Positions 51,028 to 63,782 of a stretch of 64,000 nt of DNA are shown piece after piece (within the stretch, counting starts at the first letter, position 1; each line of letters starts with the position of its first letter). Where the stretch lies: the NCBI GenBank assembly GCA_027605045.1, contig JAQFWX010000180.1, positions 1-64,000 of the forward strand, written 5' to 3'. A program made the position numbers and the translations under genes. The notes beneath the pieces are model-generated. The model saw only the letters and a list, made by a program, of their open reading frames with translations, did no database searches and had not been told where the DNA came from. The stretch is from Phallus indusiatus (taxonomy: Eukaryota; Basidiomycota; Agaricomycetes; Phallales; Phallaceae).

Positions 51028-52474
51028 ATGTCAACCAGATCTACTGTGGAGCATCTCGCTCAGTTTACGCTAGTCAGAGCGACTGCAGAACAGGCGAGTC
51101 ATGATTTCAAACGCTTCTGAACAAGTTTTCTCATTTTGTATGGATAGTTATATGTGTCCCGGAAGCGCCAATCAATATTATGGGCACGAGGAATGACCGA
51201 AGAGGAATTTTTCAGACGGGAAGAATTTTTAGAGGTCCAAGAACATGCTGGCGATAAATATATTGCATGGTGATAATCCAAAAACCCTGAAACAAAACAA
51301 TAAAACTCATTTTTTATTTTCGTAGGGTGCTTGTACCCAGAGACAACCAGACAACTCTCGATTACCCATGTTCCTGTGAAACGTGCGTAAAATATTTTCG
51401 TTATCAATGAATCAATCTAAAAATCCAGAAAAAATAGATTCCGTCGGAAGGTTTTAGTAGCGAAATCAGGCGTCGTGGAAACTAAGATCGGCTATGGAAT
51501 TGCCTCTGTGTTCTGTGGTGAAGAATATAGAGGGAAAGGTTATGCTTCGCACATGATGCGTCTCCTGCATCACGTCTTAGCACCCCCACATTCACTCCCC
51601 TCATTTCCTAAAGAATGGGGTTCACCACCCCAACCTGATCATGCATTACACGATGCCCAGCTCTCGGTTCTCTACAGCGATGTCGGAGATTTTTACTTAA
51701 ACTGTGGTCCATCGACAGCTGGCACACCGCCGCAGCCAGGTTGGTTGGTTAAAGATCCCATCAGCACAATCTGGAAAATGGATTTCATAACGGGCGTTGT
51801 CCCCAAATACACCGATATTTCATTCGAATGGCTCACGGAGGAAAAATGCAAAGAATTATGGACCCTAGATAGCGCATATATCAAGGAAAAATTCACATCG
51901 ATGGTCTTATCCGAGTCCGACGACGACTCCAAGACAGCCAACTCTTCCCCAACATTTACATTCTTACCAGACGAAGGTCTGGCTGGCTATCTCTTACAAA
52001 GGATAATCGGCGAAGCACCTCTCAATCCCTCAGATGACAATCAAGAAACGTTGCCCCTCCATTTCGGAGTACGCATCACAGTCTCAAACTCAAAAAAAGA
52101 ACCCGTTTCACCTGCACCTGTAATATATGCAACATGGACTCTGGATATGGAACTCTCAAAACAGCCTGTGATAGTAATAACGAGGCTTCGCTCGACCGCG
52201 AAATATTTCCCTGCCTTAATTGGTCAGATCATGAAAGAGGCTTCTCGTATAAACGCAAAAGCCATCGAAGTCTGGAACCTTCCCTCAGAATTTGTTGATA
52301 TCGCTGCGAATATGGGAGGAAGAACCAAGCCACGTGTCGATCATCTTCCAGCAGTAGCTTGGTACGGCCCAGAAAACGTGGAAAATGTGAAATGGTTATT
52401 CAATGAAAAGTGTGTGGTATTTATTCAATTTTTCTTGAGCTAAATTTTATTATTGCAGGTTTGGCTGGTGTTGA
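51028..52474 (+). CDS. LYC1: GNAT acetyltransferase, LYC1 (lysine acetyltransferase) type
   Basis: Resembles yeast-type Lyc1, which acetylates lysine at N6 in lysine degradation. Five exons (51028-51093, 51148-51269, 51326-51382, 51438-52409, 52459-52474) sum to 1233 bases, or 410 residues. It starts AQFTLVRATAEQ, followed by SRKRQSILWARGMTEEEFFR and a WVLVPRDNQTTLDY segment. The acetyl-CoA site is GIASVFCGEEYRGKGYASHM, with the GNAT Q/RxxGxG/A-like loop. Later regions include LNCGPSTAGTPPQPGW and YATWTLDMELSKQPVIVITR. The final 16-base exon gives the usual FGWC ending. The first intron needs a GC donor (CAG|GCGAGT); with it, frame and family match are continuous. Substrate is inferred from family only. 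Confidence 0.87.
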
Positions 52475-52848
52475 CACCGCCTTTACTTGTATTACATATA
52501 TAATATACCTTGAGACGTTTTACATCATATCCGATTTACCCCACAAGATATAATTTGAGCTCTAGTTGATCATCTCTTAGATTTCACACGGCATGTGATC
52601 TAACTGTGTTTTTTTTAAACCGTTAAATTAGATTTAATCTATTATGATTCTAATTTACTGTGCAGTAGGGTATTCTATCGATTAGGTAGAGAAAAGGATA
52701 AAAAAAAACGAACTTCTGGGTCTTATGCAAAAAAATCTGTGACCCCCCGCATTTATGAATTTCGAATAATACAAAAAAATGTATGAGCGAGAACATGAGA
52801 CTGAAGCAAAATTGAGTGTGTGAGAGAGAAAAAACAGTTAAAAGAAAA
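52475..52848. other. Intergenic region between convergent LYC1 and ERG13
   Basis: This A/T-rich 374-base stretch carries the two 3' ends. Nothing else is visible. Confidence 0.55.
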
Positions 52849-54723
52849 TTATAATTCCGGAACGATAGCGTATTTCCGTCGGTATTTGTTGTCAATGCTT
52901 TCGAGATAGTAGCTACCTGGCCAGAGGTGCTCTAGAGATCCAGAAGGAAGGTAGTTTCCAGCATTGTGGTTCTCTTCTCGGAGCTATAGGGAAAACATTT
53001 TAGCGAAACCTGATCGCAATGGTGTAAGAAGAGAAAAAAAAAACGTACCTTCAACGCAGTGACGTAGTCTTCACAAGGAGCAACGATCATGCTCTTTAAT
53101 CGACGTTGCAAGTCCAACTTCTCTCTGATTTCCGAAGTATCACCGCGGACACGGATAGCGTAGAACGAACTGGCGCAACCAGATCCATAAGCGTACAAAC
53201 TGACACGTTTGCCCAAGAGTTCGCTAGGTTCAACATTCGAGACCAAAGAGGCCAACCCTCCGTACAAACTGGCAGTGTACATGTTTCCACATCGTTTGGC
53301 AAGCGACATGGTAGGCGAGACACGGGTCTTGTAATCTTGTGTCGCGAGGCCGAGGAACGTCTTTTCAACGACTTTTGATGATAAAGATTCCTTGGACGAT
53401 AAGGCAAGAATGTCGGCGGGGGAAGGTACAGTGCTGAAACGGGGGCTTTGAGGGTTAGATACGAAATCACCGTAAAGCAGTCGTGCATGCCCCTTTTGGA
53501 CTAATTTGCCATAGGGAGAATGGAAGCAGTTGTAATCGAAATCATCGAGAGCAATAACAGACTTCGGATCTGAGGGTGCATCTTCGGAGTGAGAAGCATG
53601 ACCATTTTCACCATTAAGGTGACCATTTCCGTTTGCATGACCATTAGTACCGTTCGCGTGGCCGTTCGTGTGACCATTGAGCGAAGCGACTTTGGCGCGT
53701 CCTGATTGAGCACGGGCATGCTTTTCACGGAAACGAGCGTACGAGTTGTCCAATGCTGTGAGGTATGAAATCAATGATAAAGGTCCGTCGACTTCCGGAT
53801 ATTCGGAATCCAACTATTTATGCGAGGTGAGCCAGGAGAAAACATGCTTCAGAAATAGACCATCACTGACCTTGGGCTTGTAGAAATCGTACATGTTGGC
53901 CATGTAGTTGCCATGAATGGCTATTCATAATTTATTAATATTGAACGTCAGGGAACCAAAAAAAAAGGGACCGCTTACGTTCAAAGACCAAGGGAGCATC
54001 AGGTCCAACAAGGATGGCAACAGCGCCAGCACCACCAACGGGCCGTGCACCGCCCTCGGCATAGATAGCAATGTCACCTGTGAATACCAATGCATTACGG
54101 CCGTCCCATGAGCTTGATTCAACCCAGTTGATAGCGTTGAAAAGGGCAGCAGTTGAACCATAGCATGCATTCTTGGAATCGATACCTTCGATATCGTAGT
54201 TACCGGATTCAGCGAAGAGGTCCATGAGGACTGTCTTGACGGATTTAGACTTGTCGATGATGGTTTCTGTACCAACATCAAGACGACCAATCGATTTAGG
54301 GTCGACGTTGTACTTCTTCATTAAAGAAGAGACGGCTGGATAACACCAACGGGTGAGCCAGACGCCAGATGAAGCAAAAAAAGAACAAAAACGGACGAAC
54401 CATTGAGAGCAAAAGAGTTGATGTCCTCGCGGTCATCAGTAAAGGCCATGTATTCTTGACCCAGACCAATGGTATATTTGCCTTTCGAGACACCGTCGAA
54501 GACTTCGAGAGCCTCTTCGGAGATGCACTAGCATATAGCGTCAACACAACAACGTCGAAGAAGAAAAAAGGAGACAACGAACTCTTTTTGGAACATAGAA
54601 CTCGAGAGCTAAAATGCCGACGTTTTTAGGCTTAGCGAGACCGAAGGGATTTCCTTCCGACTCAGCATGGACGCCATTGGCGATGTTTTGTTGGGCAACG
54701 GAGGAGGAGATGGGGGCAGGCAT
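52849..54723 (-). CDS. ERG13: Hydroxymethylglutaryl-CoA synthase
   Basis: Condenses acetyl-CoA with acetoacetyl-CoA to HMG-CoA, the second step of the mevalonate pathway to sterols and terpenes. Conserved pieces in order: [73 protein letters not shown], with the catalytic Cys; [49 protein letters not shown]; and [17 protein letters not shown]. The end is [20 protein letters not shown] with a final Leu. Between the pre-His linker and the conserved [11 protein letters not shown] lies an insertion of tandem Asn-Gly-His units, about 30 residues long. Introns are short. The start at 54723 begins [12 protein letters not shown]. Confidence 0.95.
53594..53679 (-). repeat. NGH tandem repeat inside ERG13
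   Basis: Minus-strand coding repeat of 9-15 nt units specifying Asn-Gly-His with variable fourth residues (Ala, Thr, Leu, Glu). It is about 29 residues and keeps the reading frame of the surrounding enzyme. The codons vary between units. Confidence 0.9.
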
Positions 54724-56525
54724 GTCTCAGATTATGGATTTGCGGAAAAGGTAATATGTGAGAGAGAGAGAGGAGTAGATCAAATGGGGTGTGTTTGTAG
54801 CGAAATTGAGGAGGAGAGTTGCTGTAGATTTTATAGCATAAACGATGGTACGATAAAATAAAAAAATAAAAAAATTTAAAACGGTTCAAAAATCAGACCA
54901 GAGCTGGAGAGCGGTCACATGATGTAAGCGAGAATTCTTAAGCGCCGTTGACACATATCTATCTTCATATTTACCCCGTCACGGTAGTACTTCGATTTGC
55001 CATCATGCTATCCTTCAAAACGAAGCTTCTTTATCGGAGTGGCTGAGTCCGGGTCCAGTCGGTGCTTGTTGCTGTTATCATACCGTCGTGCATCGTTCGG
55101 AGCAGCTCGAAATTTATGAATAGAACGTCATCAAACTTGCGCTCCGACCCGGACAACAGAACAATCGGCGTTCAACATTTTGGACTTCTATTGCCCCATC
55201 TGCAAGTGTCACGCTCGGCGACGGAACTCGTGGGTTGAGCGGAATAAACTCAGCTGTTCATCAATCTAAGCAAATTCCTTGTTTCGTAAGAGCATAGCAT
55301 GCATATTAGTGCTAGCGGATCGTTCTGGCACGGGCGCCCTACTATCTATCTCCAAAGGGTTCTCAGTGCCCTGAAACCAGAAAAGGTGCCAGCAGATAAC
55401 AACAATGGCACGATACGGATTTGCGAAATACCCAGATGGTCGTACTATGTGCATTAATTACGCTGATATGCAATCCAGCCAGACCATGTACACCAAAAAA
55501 TCTTTGAAATCGTCGTTATATACAAACTAAACAATGCTAAGTACATAACAAATACCAATATTACCATTACAAGTGCACACACACAGGGGACGGTACTAAA
55601 GTGACCCTTCCAATTACCGGAAAAAAAATCGCAGTAATTGGAAATGCATACAAGCCATAAAGTGAAAAAAAGGAAAGGAGAGAAAACCAAGATCAAATAA
55701 CAAAACATTACGTAGAGTATATCCAAGGACCAAGAAAAAGTGGGCGTGAGAGTGATTGAAAAAGGTGTGCGCAAGGGGAGAGGGGAGGGGAGAACAGTAA
55801 CCGAGAACAAAACATCTTCTCCTTTCAGTTTAGCAGAAAAGCATTCATCAAAGCTCGACCGTAGTGGATATCCGAATATCGACAGCAGCATAGACGAATG
55901 AAAAAGGTGCGGGTATCCAAAGTCAAAAACACCCTCATTTCATCCACGACGTCAACATAGGATTCTGTCTATATATGCCAACAACCGCGCAAAGACATTA
56001 AGTATGAATGAGCTCGTAATAAAGTGCAGGAAAGAAAGCACGGTCGGAGGTCGGACGAACGGAGGAACGGTGTGCGAGGGTCGAAATACGATTACAACAC
56101 CTTGCGTAGGAAAGAGAAGATGAGCCTATACGCGTCGACTGTCCAAAAAAAGAAAAGATCGGGGGAAGACGAACAGGGAGGAAGAATTAGGTTATATAAA
56201 TAACTCATACAAAAGCGGATTTTATGCACAGTGGGAAAAAAAGAAAAACCAAAACGCGCCGAAATTAGACTGATACATTTGCTTTGATGGATAAGGGGAG
56301 AATACTTCTTGCGGGGATGATGGGATATAAGAAGGGAGCCACATAGTAACGCAGTGTAGTAAAAATCGACAATAATTAATAACAGAGACGAAAGCTTGAC
56401 CTCGATATATATCATTCCAGACACAGCCAGCCAAGCAGACAGACAGATAGACAGAAAGAGGGAGAATGAAACAAGGGCAAAGAAGGTAGACAGAGCGCGC
56501 GTCCAACCTTCTCTCTTCTTCAAGG
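54724..56525. other. Intergenic region upstream of ERG13 and downstream of REG1-like gene
   Basis: About 1.8 kb. The left part is the ERG13 promoter; the right part should contain the long 3' flank of the REG1-like gene. Frames at 55454-55891 and 56092-56581 on the minus strand are hydrophobic low-complexity readings of pyrimidine-rich sequence, not supported as genes. A short tRNA A-box-like sequence near 55041 has no partner B box. Confidence 0.5.
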
Positions 56526-59500
56526 TCACCGCGCATGTTGCACTTGAGCCTGAGCTTGTCGCTCATTAACAACAACAGCATTAGCGGTATTCGAATTCCA
56601 CAGTGACCCGAGATATCCTCTTGCAGATGTCATAGCCCGACTCAAAGCTGATTCTTCAAAATTACTAGATGCACGTGGAGTAGTTGGTGTCGAGCTTGAA
56701 CTCGTCGAAGCCGATACAGGCGTCGAAGCGGTTGGGGTATTTATACTTGGAGGAAGAGGAGGAAGAGCGGATACGGGAATAAGAGACGGCAAAACGGTAG
56801 GTAGGGTATTGATAGCCTCGATAATTGCTGGCGCAGTAACCGGTCCCGGAAGATCAGGTAGAGGAGTTGGTAAATGCGCCGGAGCAGTCAACACGCTCTT
56901 ATTGGTCGAAGAGAGATTCTGTGATGACGGTATCGAAGGTCCTGGAATATCAATTGGCTTTGATTTAGTCACCGGCACGAGAAGAATCTCGGGAGCTGGA
57001 GCTGGAGTTGGAGCTGGAGCCAGTGACGCTGATAATGGAGCAGCAATGACCGCAGCAGTAGGATTTTCGGGTACAGCTGGTAAAGTTATTCTCGCGGACG
57101 AAACCAATGATGAAGATTGCGAATGGGCAACGTTAGACGGCGTCTCGGAAACCGAAACGCCGTTTACTGTTGTTTTAGGCGCAGCACCACCAGCAACAAC
57201 AACAACTCTAGATACACGGTCTCTCACAAAGGATCCTGAAGGTGAAGGATGCGACGGAGGTGAAAGTGAACTTTCATCTCTCACGCTAGAACTTCTCTCT
57301 CTGTCAACAACAAGACCTGACCCCGTCCGCCTCGGCCTACTCGATCGTCCTTCACGTCGACCATCCAACTCCTCCGGACTCAAACTCGCCTCTCTCCAAA
57401 CAGGACTGTTAAACGACCCTAACCTAGGAGTAGTACCACAGCTATACCCAGCTCCCAGATTATCAAAACTGCCACGCCCATTAACAAGCCGAGATCGACT
57501 CCCACTTCGAGGACTGACACTCCCTTCAAGCGGACTACCTCCACCAATGCTTCGACTCCGACTCCGACTACGTCCTCTCGCAGGCTCTTCGCGTTCATCC
57601 GCAGGAGACATTGAACTGCCATTTGCTTTTCCAATGGAACCGGTAGTCGATCTACCACGCGAGCCGTCCCGACTTGGTGACGTGGAAGTTACAGGAGATA
57701 TCGAACGCCCGCGAGGCGGGGGTTCTAACAAGGGTGAGCCATATGAAACTCCCGACGTCGAACCATTCGATGTAGTAGTCGTTGAAGTTCCATTTGAAGT
57801 CGTAGACCGTGCAGGTGATGGAACCTGGTGTATATGAAACTGTGCACGAGAGCTCTTCACATACGACCGAACAGGTGACGGCGAATCATGATCCTCTAAA
57901 ATTCTCTTTGTAGGAGATGCGCGAATATTCGTAGTTGTCGTTTGTGTCGAGGAGGAGGAGGATGTACCCATCGGTAAAGTCTGTGGCGCAACAATAGTGC
58001 CTTCCTCGCTCGCACTACCAGATCCTTTAGAACCAGTACTGAGAACCTCAGCGTCTGACGTTCGAACGTCAGATGGAGTATTCTTCAAAACCGCCGCGCG
58101 TGTTAATGACGAAGAACCGTTCATCATATTATCCTGAACAACAGACGGAGGTGGACCTCTGACAAACTGCGCACCAAACGAAGAAGGGGACGGAACACGT
58201 GTCTTCGACTGTGGATCATAAACAATCTCGTCTTCATCGTCATCATAAAAAGACGGTGCATGAATGGGCTTCGATGAATGTGTAGTCGGTGATGTACCCA
58301 AAACCCGAACAAGTGCAGCAGCAGCCTCTTTCCCATTCAAAGTCGAGGGGACATTCCCGTTCATAGCTAGCCGTTCAGCATAAACACTTCCTTGCGGAGG
58401 GGCGAATACCAAGTTGACATCGTCGTCTGCCTGTTCCAACTCTAGCATCGAAGACGACGGCGGTGTCATACCAGCAAATAGACATTCTACGTCCTCAATT
58501 TCAACATCATCCTCCCACATACCGCGAGTCGCACTAACAGGCGATGAAACCGCCGAAGTCTTCAATATTGTAGGGGCAATCGGTGCAATAGTAACATGTT
58601 CCCGTTCCGCTGATGTATCATAGACAGTAGTACCATACGAAGCAGTTGACGACGAAGCGGAAGACGATAATCGACGTCGATTTTTGGGAGCACAGAGATA
58701 AGCGCTTGACTTCATTTCCAAAATATCATCGTCACTGTCATCTTCATTGCTAATAACATCGTCGTCATCGTCTTGGTCATATCCTTCGTCACCAAATGCT
58801 TCTTCTCCGTCAACGTCCGCATCGGTATAGTAGGTATCCCGCAATTTATTCGGCTTTTCGATGGCGATACGTTGTTCTACGAAAGTATTAAATGTGATCC
58901 GCTTTTTGGGAGGCGGCTGGGGGCTGTTATTCGAATCACCACTACATGAGCTGTCATGATGGTCGGCGGATAATGATGATGATGATGGAAGACTGAGAGG
59001 GTGTTCAGGAATTAACGGCAGAGGTGGTGAATCGCCACGGAAAGGATTATGTCGGTGAACATTAGTGTCCGACCGCGCATGAGTTAATTTCGGTCTCTTG
59101 CGTGTGAGATTAGGTGGTTCCGATTTGGCGATGTACCCGTGAATAGTTCCAGATGAAGATGAGCGTCTAAAATAAGATTCTTCTTCTAGTTCCAATTGCT
59201 CAGAGTGAGGGGATGAGAATGATACGGCGAGTAATTCAGATATGGAACGGTGTTTCAAGATAGGCTTGAGAGCCCACGGCGAATTTGATCGAGAAGATCC
59301 CGAACGGCTATTACGGGTAAGAGAGGAGGAAGGCGTTGTTTCTGTGGATGACAGCGACGTTTGAATTGAATTGTCAGGAGTTGCCAACTGCCGAGAAAGC
59401 GGTGCCCAGTCAGCTGCTGTGTGTAAAGGACCATAAAGCCATGTAACGTCCGAGTCTTTGAGCCTGTGTTAAAAAAAAGAACAAATGAAAAACATGTGAG

Positions 59501-60064
59501 TACTAGTTGCGCAGCCATGGTACACAAAAAAGGGGAGAGCGGTAAACAGAGATACATAAGGGCGTGAGAATGCTATAGCTTGCGTGGTCTAACGCATCTC
59601 AAGGCTTTACGAGAATACATGAAGGGAAAGATAAGAGGAGATGAAAGGGTGAGAATATATTATATTAGATGGTAAAACTCAACCAGGTCATTGAAAGATA
59701 ATGACCGAGTCCACCCTTGGCGCGACGCGACAAAAGCCACGTCTCCTGGCTTGGAAGAAAGAGGGAAAAGGGTAACAATATCGACTTACCAGTTCAAAGT
59801 CTCTGGGCTGACGGTAGGTAAATTGTTGCGTTGTTTCCACCACGTCCTCCAGCTGGCGTTTTCGAGGCGAGCACCATTCTGAATATACTCTTTGCGTCTG
59901 GTCATGTTCCGCCATGATTTGGCTATGTCTTCTTCTTGCCAGTGATGACTAAGGTAATCGACTTGATTTATAGCCTGTGCATCGAGTACAGAGTCATCTG
60001 GGGTAATAGTTGGAGCCGATACTGCTGATACCGATACGAGAAGGACTGGAAGATACTGTGCCAT
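56526..60064 (-). CDS. REG1: REG1-like protein phosphatase 1 regulatory subunit (DUF1752 domain)
   Basis: Two exons (60064-59790 and 59463-56526) give 1070 residues. The N-terminal region carries the fungal DUF1752/GATA-AreA-like domain: SWRNMTRRKEYIQNGARLEN, ASWRTWWKQRNNLPTVSPET, then LKDSDVTWLYGPLHTAADWA. Next comes PWALKPILKHRSISELL, a conserved element of this family. Near residue 280, KKRITFNTFVEQRIAIEKP is a clear Reg1-type motif whose KRITF fits the PP1-docking RVxF pattern. An acidic stretch (near 58740-58800) and a long Ser/Pro/Arg-rich disordered tail follow. In yeast, Reg1 directs PP1 (Glc7) in glucose repression; a similar role here is inference. The intron, 326 bases, is several times longer than its neighbours. 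Confidence 0.85.
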
Positions 60065-60960
60065 CAATGAGAGGAACAAAGAGGAAGATAGGCTGTGTGG
60101 TAACTGAAGTCGAGCGTTTGGTCGTCGTCTAAAATGCAAAGTGGGGCCCTGATGTTGATGTCCGCTCTGTCAATATTAATTATTTAGAGGGAAGCAGACA
60201 TGGTGGAGGAGGAGGAGCAGAGAAGCGGTGGAGAGAGACGAAAAGGAAAGCCGGTCCGTGAAAACCAACAAGACGAGCGCCCAATGAACTGGCGCCGATA
60301 CGTTCGTCCGTTGCCCGTATTTACCCGAGCACTTTTGGAACACAAACCGGCAAATTCAAAGTGCATTTTGTGTCATAATTCTTGATTCAATTTTCCAGAT
60401 ACACATTCAAAAATTTTTTTTCTGTACCACAATTGATACCCCGCAATTGTCATAGGATGCCCCTTTGCCTTCCGACTCGGAGCTGCGACTCCGTGAGGGC
60501 TCTTGCTCCGTGATCCCGAGACACTGCTGGATCGTTGCCGAGCGGTGAACAGGTGCCCTGGACGGTGCACGCGACATGCTAACAGCAACAAATCTACAAG
60601 ACTTTCCAAGCTTCGCGAAGTGCCTGAAGAACAAGCTTATAGCAAAACACTAAAAATCGAGCTCGTCTGTTTCCAAAAACAATGCCGTTCTATCTCCTTA
60701 TCAGTGTTGACGTTCGGCTTCTATTGGATGGAAATCTGACATTCTCAGGCTATCTCCAAGGATAAATCTCGCGGAAACACCTAAATGTGGATTTGGTAGA
60801 TAATAAAACATCTAGATCAAAAAAAGAAAAAAACAAAGCGTGTGTGCATAGTGTTTAAACATGGATGGCACTATCGGCCGGGTATACTAGTGCCAATGAT
60901 TTACAGCTAATAGTACATATAACGTACTCACTCAACGTAAACTTCCGTTATCATCAAATG
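60065..60960. other. Intergenic region between arrestin-like gene 2 and REG1-like gene
   Basis: About 0.9 kb with tandem minus-strand genes on both sides: REG1-like promoter on the left and arrestin-like 3' end on the right. Short frames of 60-78 codons on both strands have no domain. Confidence 0.5.
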
Positions 60961-62779
60961 TCAAGTTGGTGACCGTATGATTTCCATTCCATGTATCAGC
61001 TCATCTCCATAGGGATCGGTAGTCAGCCGAATTGGTATATAGAGCTCAATACGATTTAGCGGATAGTCCTTGTACTTCGGAGGAACGATCCTCAAAGCGA
61101 TAAGATCCTATACGCAAAAACCATGTCAATACACTCGCCTCTCACTAGACCTTAGCGGATACGGATGTCTCCTTACTCTAACAAAAACATTTGGTGCAAG
61201 GAAACCCGAGCAACCTCCCCATAGCGGCTCATCCCCCGAGACCATAATCTCCCCTTCCCAGCACATACAAGCATTCCCATTTCGTTTCGAAAACGCCGTT
61301 TTTCCCGTTGCTTGCACCCGGTCTATCGCTGTTCGAACTGTCGGCCGTAATCCGGTCTCATGCAGGCGCATGTTAGCTGTCGCCAGAGTCTGTGAAAATT
61401 TCAAAGTACGTTGGAGCATCTCGACTTTGAGGTTTCTCAGTACGACGACGTCAACGCGTGCCGTCTCGGAGCTGTTGTTACTGCTACTGCTACTCTGTCC
61501 TTTTGAATGTCCCAAAGCGGGAGGCACCTGGGTATACATTGCCAACGTACTCGGCGAAAGACTCCACAGCTCCAGATAGAATCGAATCCTCGTGTTTATA
61601 GGATATATTTGGCAACAAGGAATTGCTAGCTAGTTTAAATTGTACGGTAAATCGGTGAGCTGTTTATTCCGATAACGGAGAAGCTTACGAATGCCTGCAC
61701 AACATCGATATTACTAGAAAACCCTTTTCGTACGCCAGATTGCGCGGTGAATACTCTCCAATCTTCCGGACTATTGTCTGTCATTGGTTTTGTAGGTCGC
61801 GATCGAGGAAGATATATTATGGGAAAGGAGACACTGAATATTCCTTTTTCTCAATTTTCAATTCGCCAAAAAAGTTTCTGCAATCAAAAACAACTCACGA
61901 GCTCTTACGATCGACCAAAGGAGCCCTTCTGGTTATAATGACCTTGAGTTCGTACTGCACTTTCACTGCTGCGGCTTTTCATAAAGAAGAACTGGCAGTT
62001 AAGTGGAGAATTAAGAACATCTGGGACGATTTACCATTACGATGACGAGCAACGATGGAATATGTCGGTGGAGGAAAATAGGACGTTTGATCATGTGGAT
62101 ACGAAAAAGGAATGCGCAATGAGAAAGAAAGTTCTTGCGGGCACACTTCGTTAGATTGTTGAACCGACGTGGATCCTCTGGCAAAAAAAAAGTTGCTCTG
62201 GCGCCTTGTGGCTGCCGTACTGGTACTAGCTTGGCCCACCGTGGTATCCGACTGAGGAAATAATTTCAAATTCTGTTCAAACAGTGTATTGTCATTTTCT
62301 CCTGTATTGGTTTCCGTGTCTATTGAATAGAACATTTTTCCTTCGAACTAGATTGATGATAAAAATATGCATGTTTTCAAATGAATAAACATACAGAATG
62401 TTAGTGTACTCACTTTGAGAACAACAGAGGCAACGTCCTCCGGTTTGAAGATAGTTAGTAAGCCCTGTATGGCAGTTCCACGTCCATAGGTAGGTCTTGT
62501 ACAATTCGGAGGCTGATTCATAAAAGTGACCGAAAAATGTTTAGTTTTTTCGTAGATAACATGACTGAGATCTTCGGCTCTTGATTGATGGAAGCTAGCA
62601 CCGGTGGACAAATGAATTCTTGCCTCACAGGGACGAGGGTCGGGAGTGTAGTGAGGAGTGGGCAGGGCGGGTGGATAGTAGCTCGGAGGATAATCGCCTT
62701 GGTGGCGAGCTAGGTCATCGTTATCACGATGAGATTGATCGTAGCCGGGAAGAGAGGAACGAAGATTAGCTGGATACAT
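60961..62779 (-). CDS. Arrestin-like protein, copy 2
   Basis: Paralogue of the arrestin-like gene at 44638-46383. The start at 62779 is followed by a Pro/Tyr-rich leader (HQGDYPPSYYPPALPTPHYT), then IYEKTKHFSVTFMNQPPNC and YGRGTAIQGLLTIFKPEDVA, which align with copy 1 (VEKTKQMTIALTNQVPDC; YSRAGTVQGAITFVKPDNL). The C-terminal end, YIPIRLTTDPYGDELIHGME followed by IIRSPT, matches copy 1's ending. The middle exon region (61126-61545) is Ser-rich with a WEGEIMVSGDEPLWGGCSGF element. Internal introns are not fully resolved. PPSYYPPAL contains a PPSY sequence, which fits a PPxY ubiquitin-ligase docking motif. Confidence 0.68.
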
Positions 62780-63782
62780 TGTCTCCAACCCTTTGCGTAC
62801 ATACTATAGGTAGTTGCACTATTAAGTTCTTGCCTTAGGAGTGTCACTTTTATTCTGTAGGCTGAATGGGCTTGAGCTCGTGTCTTGAAAGTTGAAATCA
62901 AGCAATACATGTACATTGATACATGTATGTACATATGATGTCAAAAAGTGCCAAAAAGGGTCAGGACACATTTTTCATAAAGCTTAATGCAGAAAAGCCT
63001 CGGAAAGTCGTTCCTAGCTTGTCGTGATAGATTAACTCGCACCGACAAATAGGCGAAGGGTCATGAGAAGAAGCGTTCGGTTGCTTGCCAAACTTCAGTG
63101 TCCTTCCTTCAAGTAGTCAGTGACCTGCCTGGCACGCGAAATTGTCAAACCATATTATGGCAAGAGACCCATCATCGGCATCCCCATCATATATCCCCTC
63201 GACGACTAACAGGCCTGAAATAAATAATCCATGAGAGATGTGGCTGAGTGCGTAATTTTATATAAATATACACTTGAATCGATCATATATCATATGTCAT
63301 GTGGAACAGACCAGATGTGTAATCGATTCAAAAAAAGGATTCAAAATGAAGCATGTGCATGAGGCAGCAAAACGGATGATCAAAACCACTTGACAGGAGA
63401 AGCTGATATAATACCCGTTCAAATCAAAGCCATGTCTGTGTACCCTTTTGGTCATCCGGACCATAACAAGTGAGTTGTAGTAAGCTGCAGGGTAGTTTTA
63501 CTCTTGAATGTGTGTACCCCGCCGGCATCAGTGAATTTTAGATTTAATTCAAGCCCGCACCCTTACCAGTCTTGTAACAAACCGTGGTCATTCAATTCTT
63601 GTAATAGAAGTCGAAATAGAAACACCAAGGTATACGCCATCATTTCTGATGATGATCTTCGGAGCCGATTAGTGCTACACAATACCTTATATCCGTAAAC
63701 GGTATTATGGGTGATCAGCCATTATTAGATAAACCCGAAATTCAAATGGCGTGGATGGCGTGGATAGCATATTTGTGCAAAG
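62780..63782. other. Gene-poor stretch near the right edge
   Basis: About 1 kb upstream of the second arrestin-like gene. It contains scattered short frames and a small direct repeat just inside 63740-63770, but no gene I can support. Confidence 0.45.

Noticed and set aside
55031..55130. tRNA-like A box (GGAGTGGCTGAGTCCGG)
   Set aside because: No matching B box (GGTTCGAATCC-like) at the right distance and no cloverleaf pairing by eye.
56809..57837. 342-codon plus-strand open frame opposite the REG1-like gene
   Set aside because: It is the antisense of a Ser/Pro/Gly-rich coding region whose codon bias leaves the opposite strand open. There is no domain, promoter or splice evidence.
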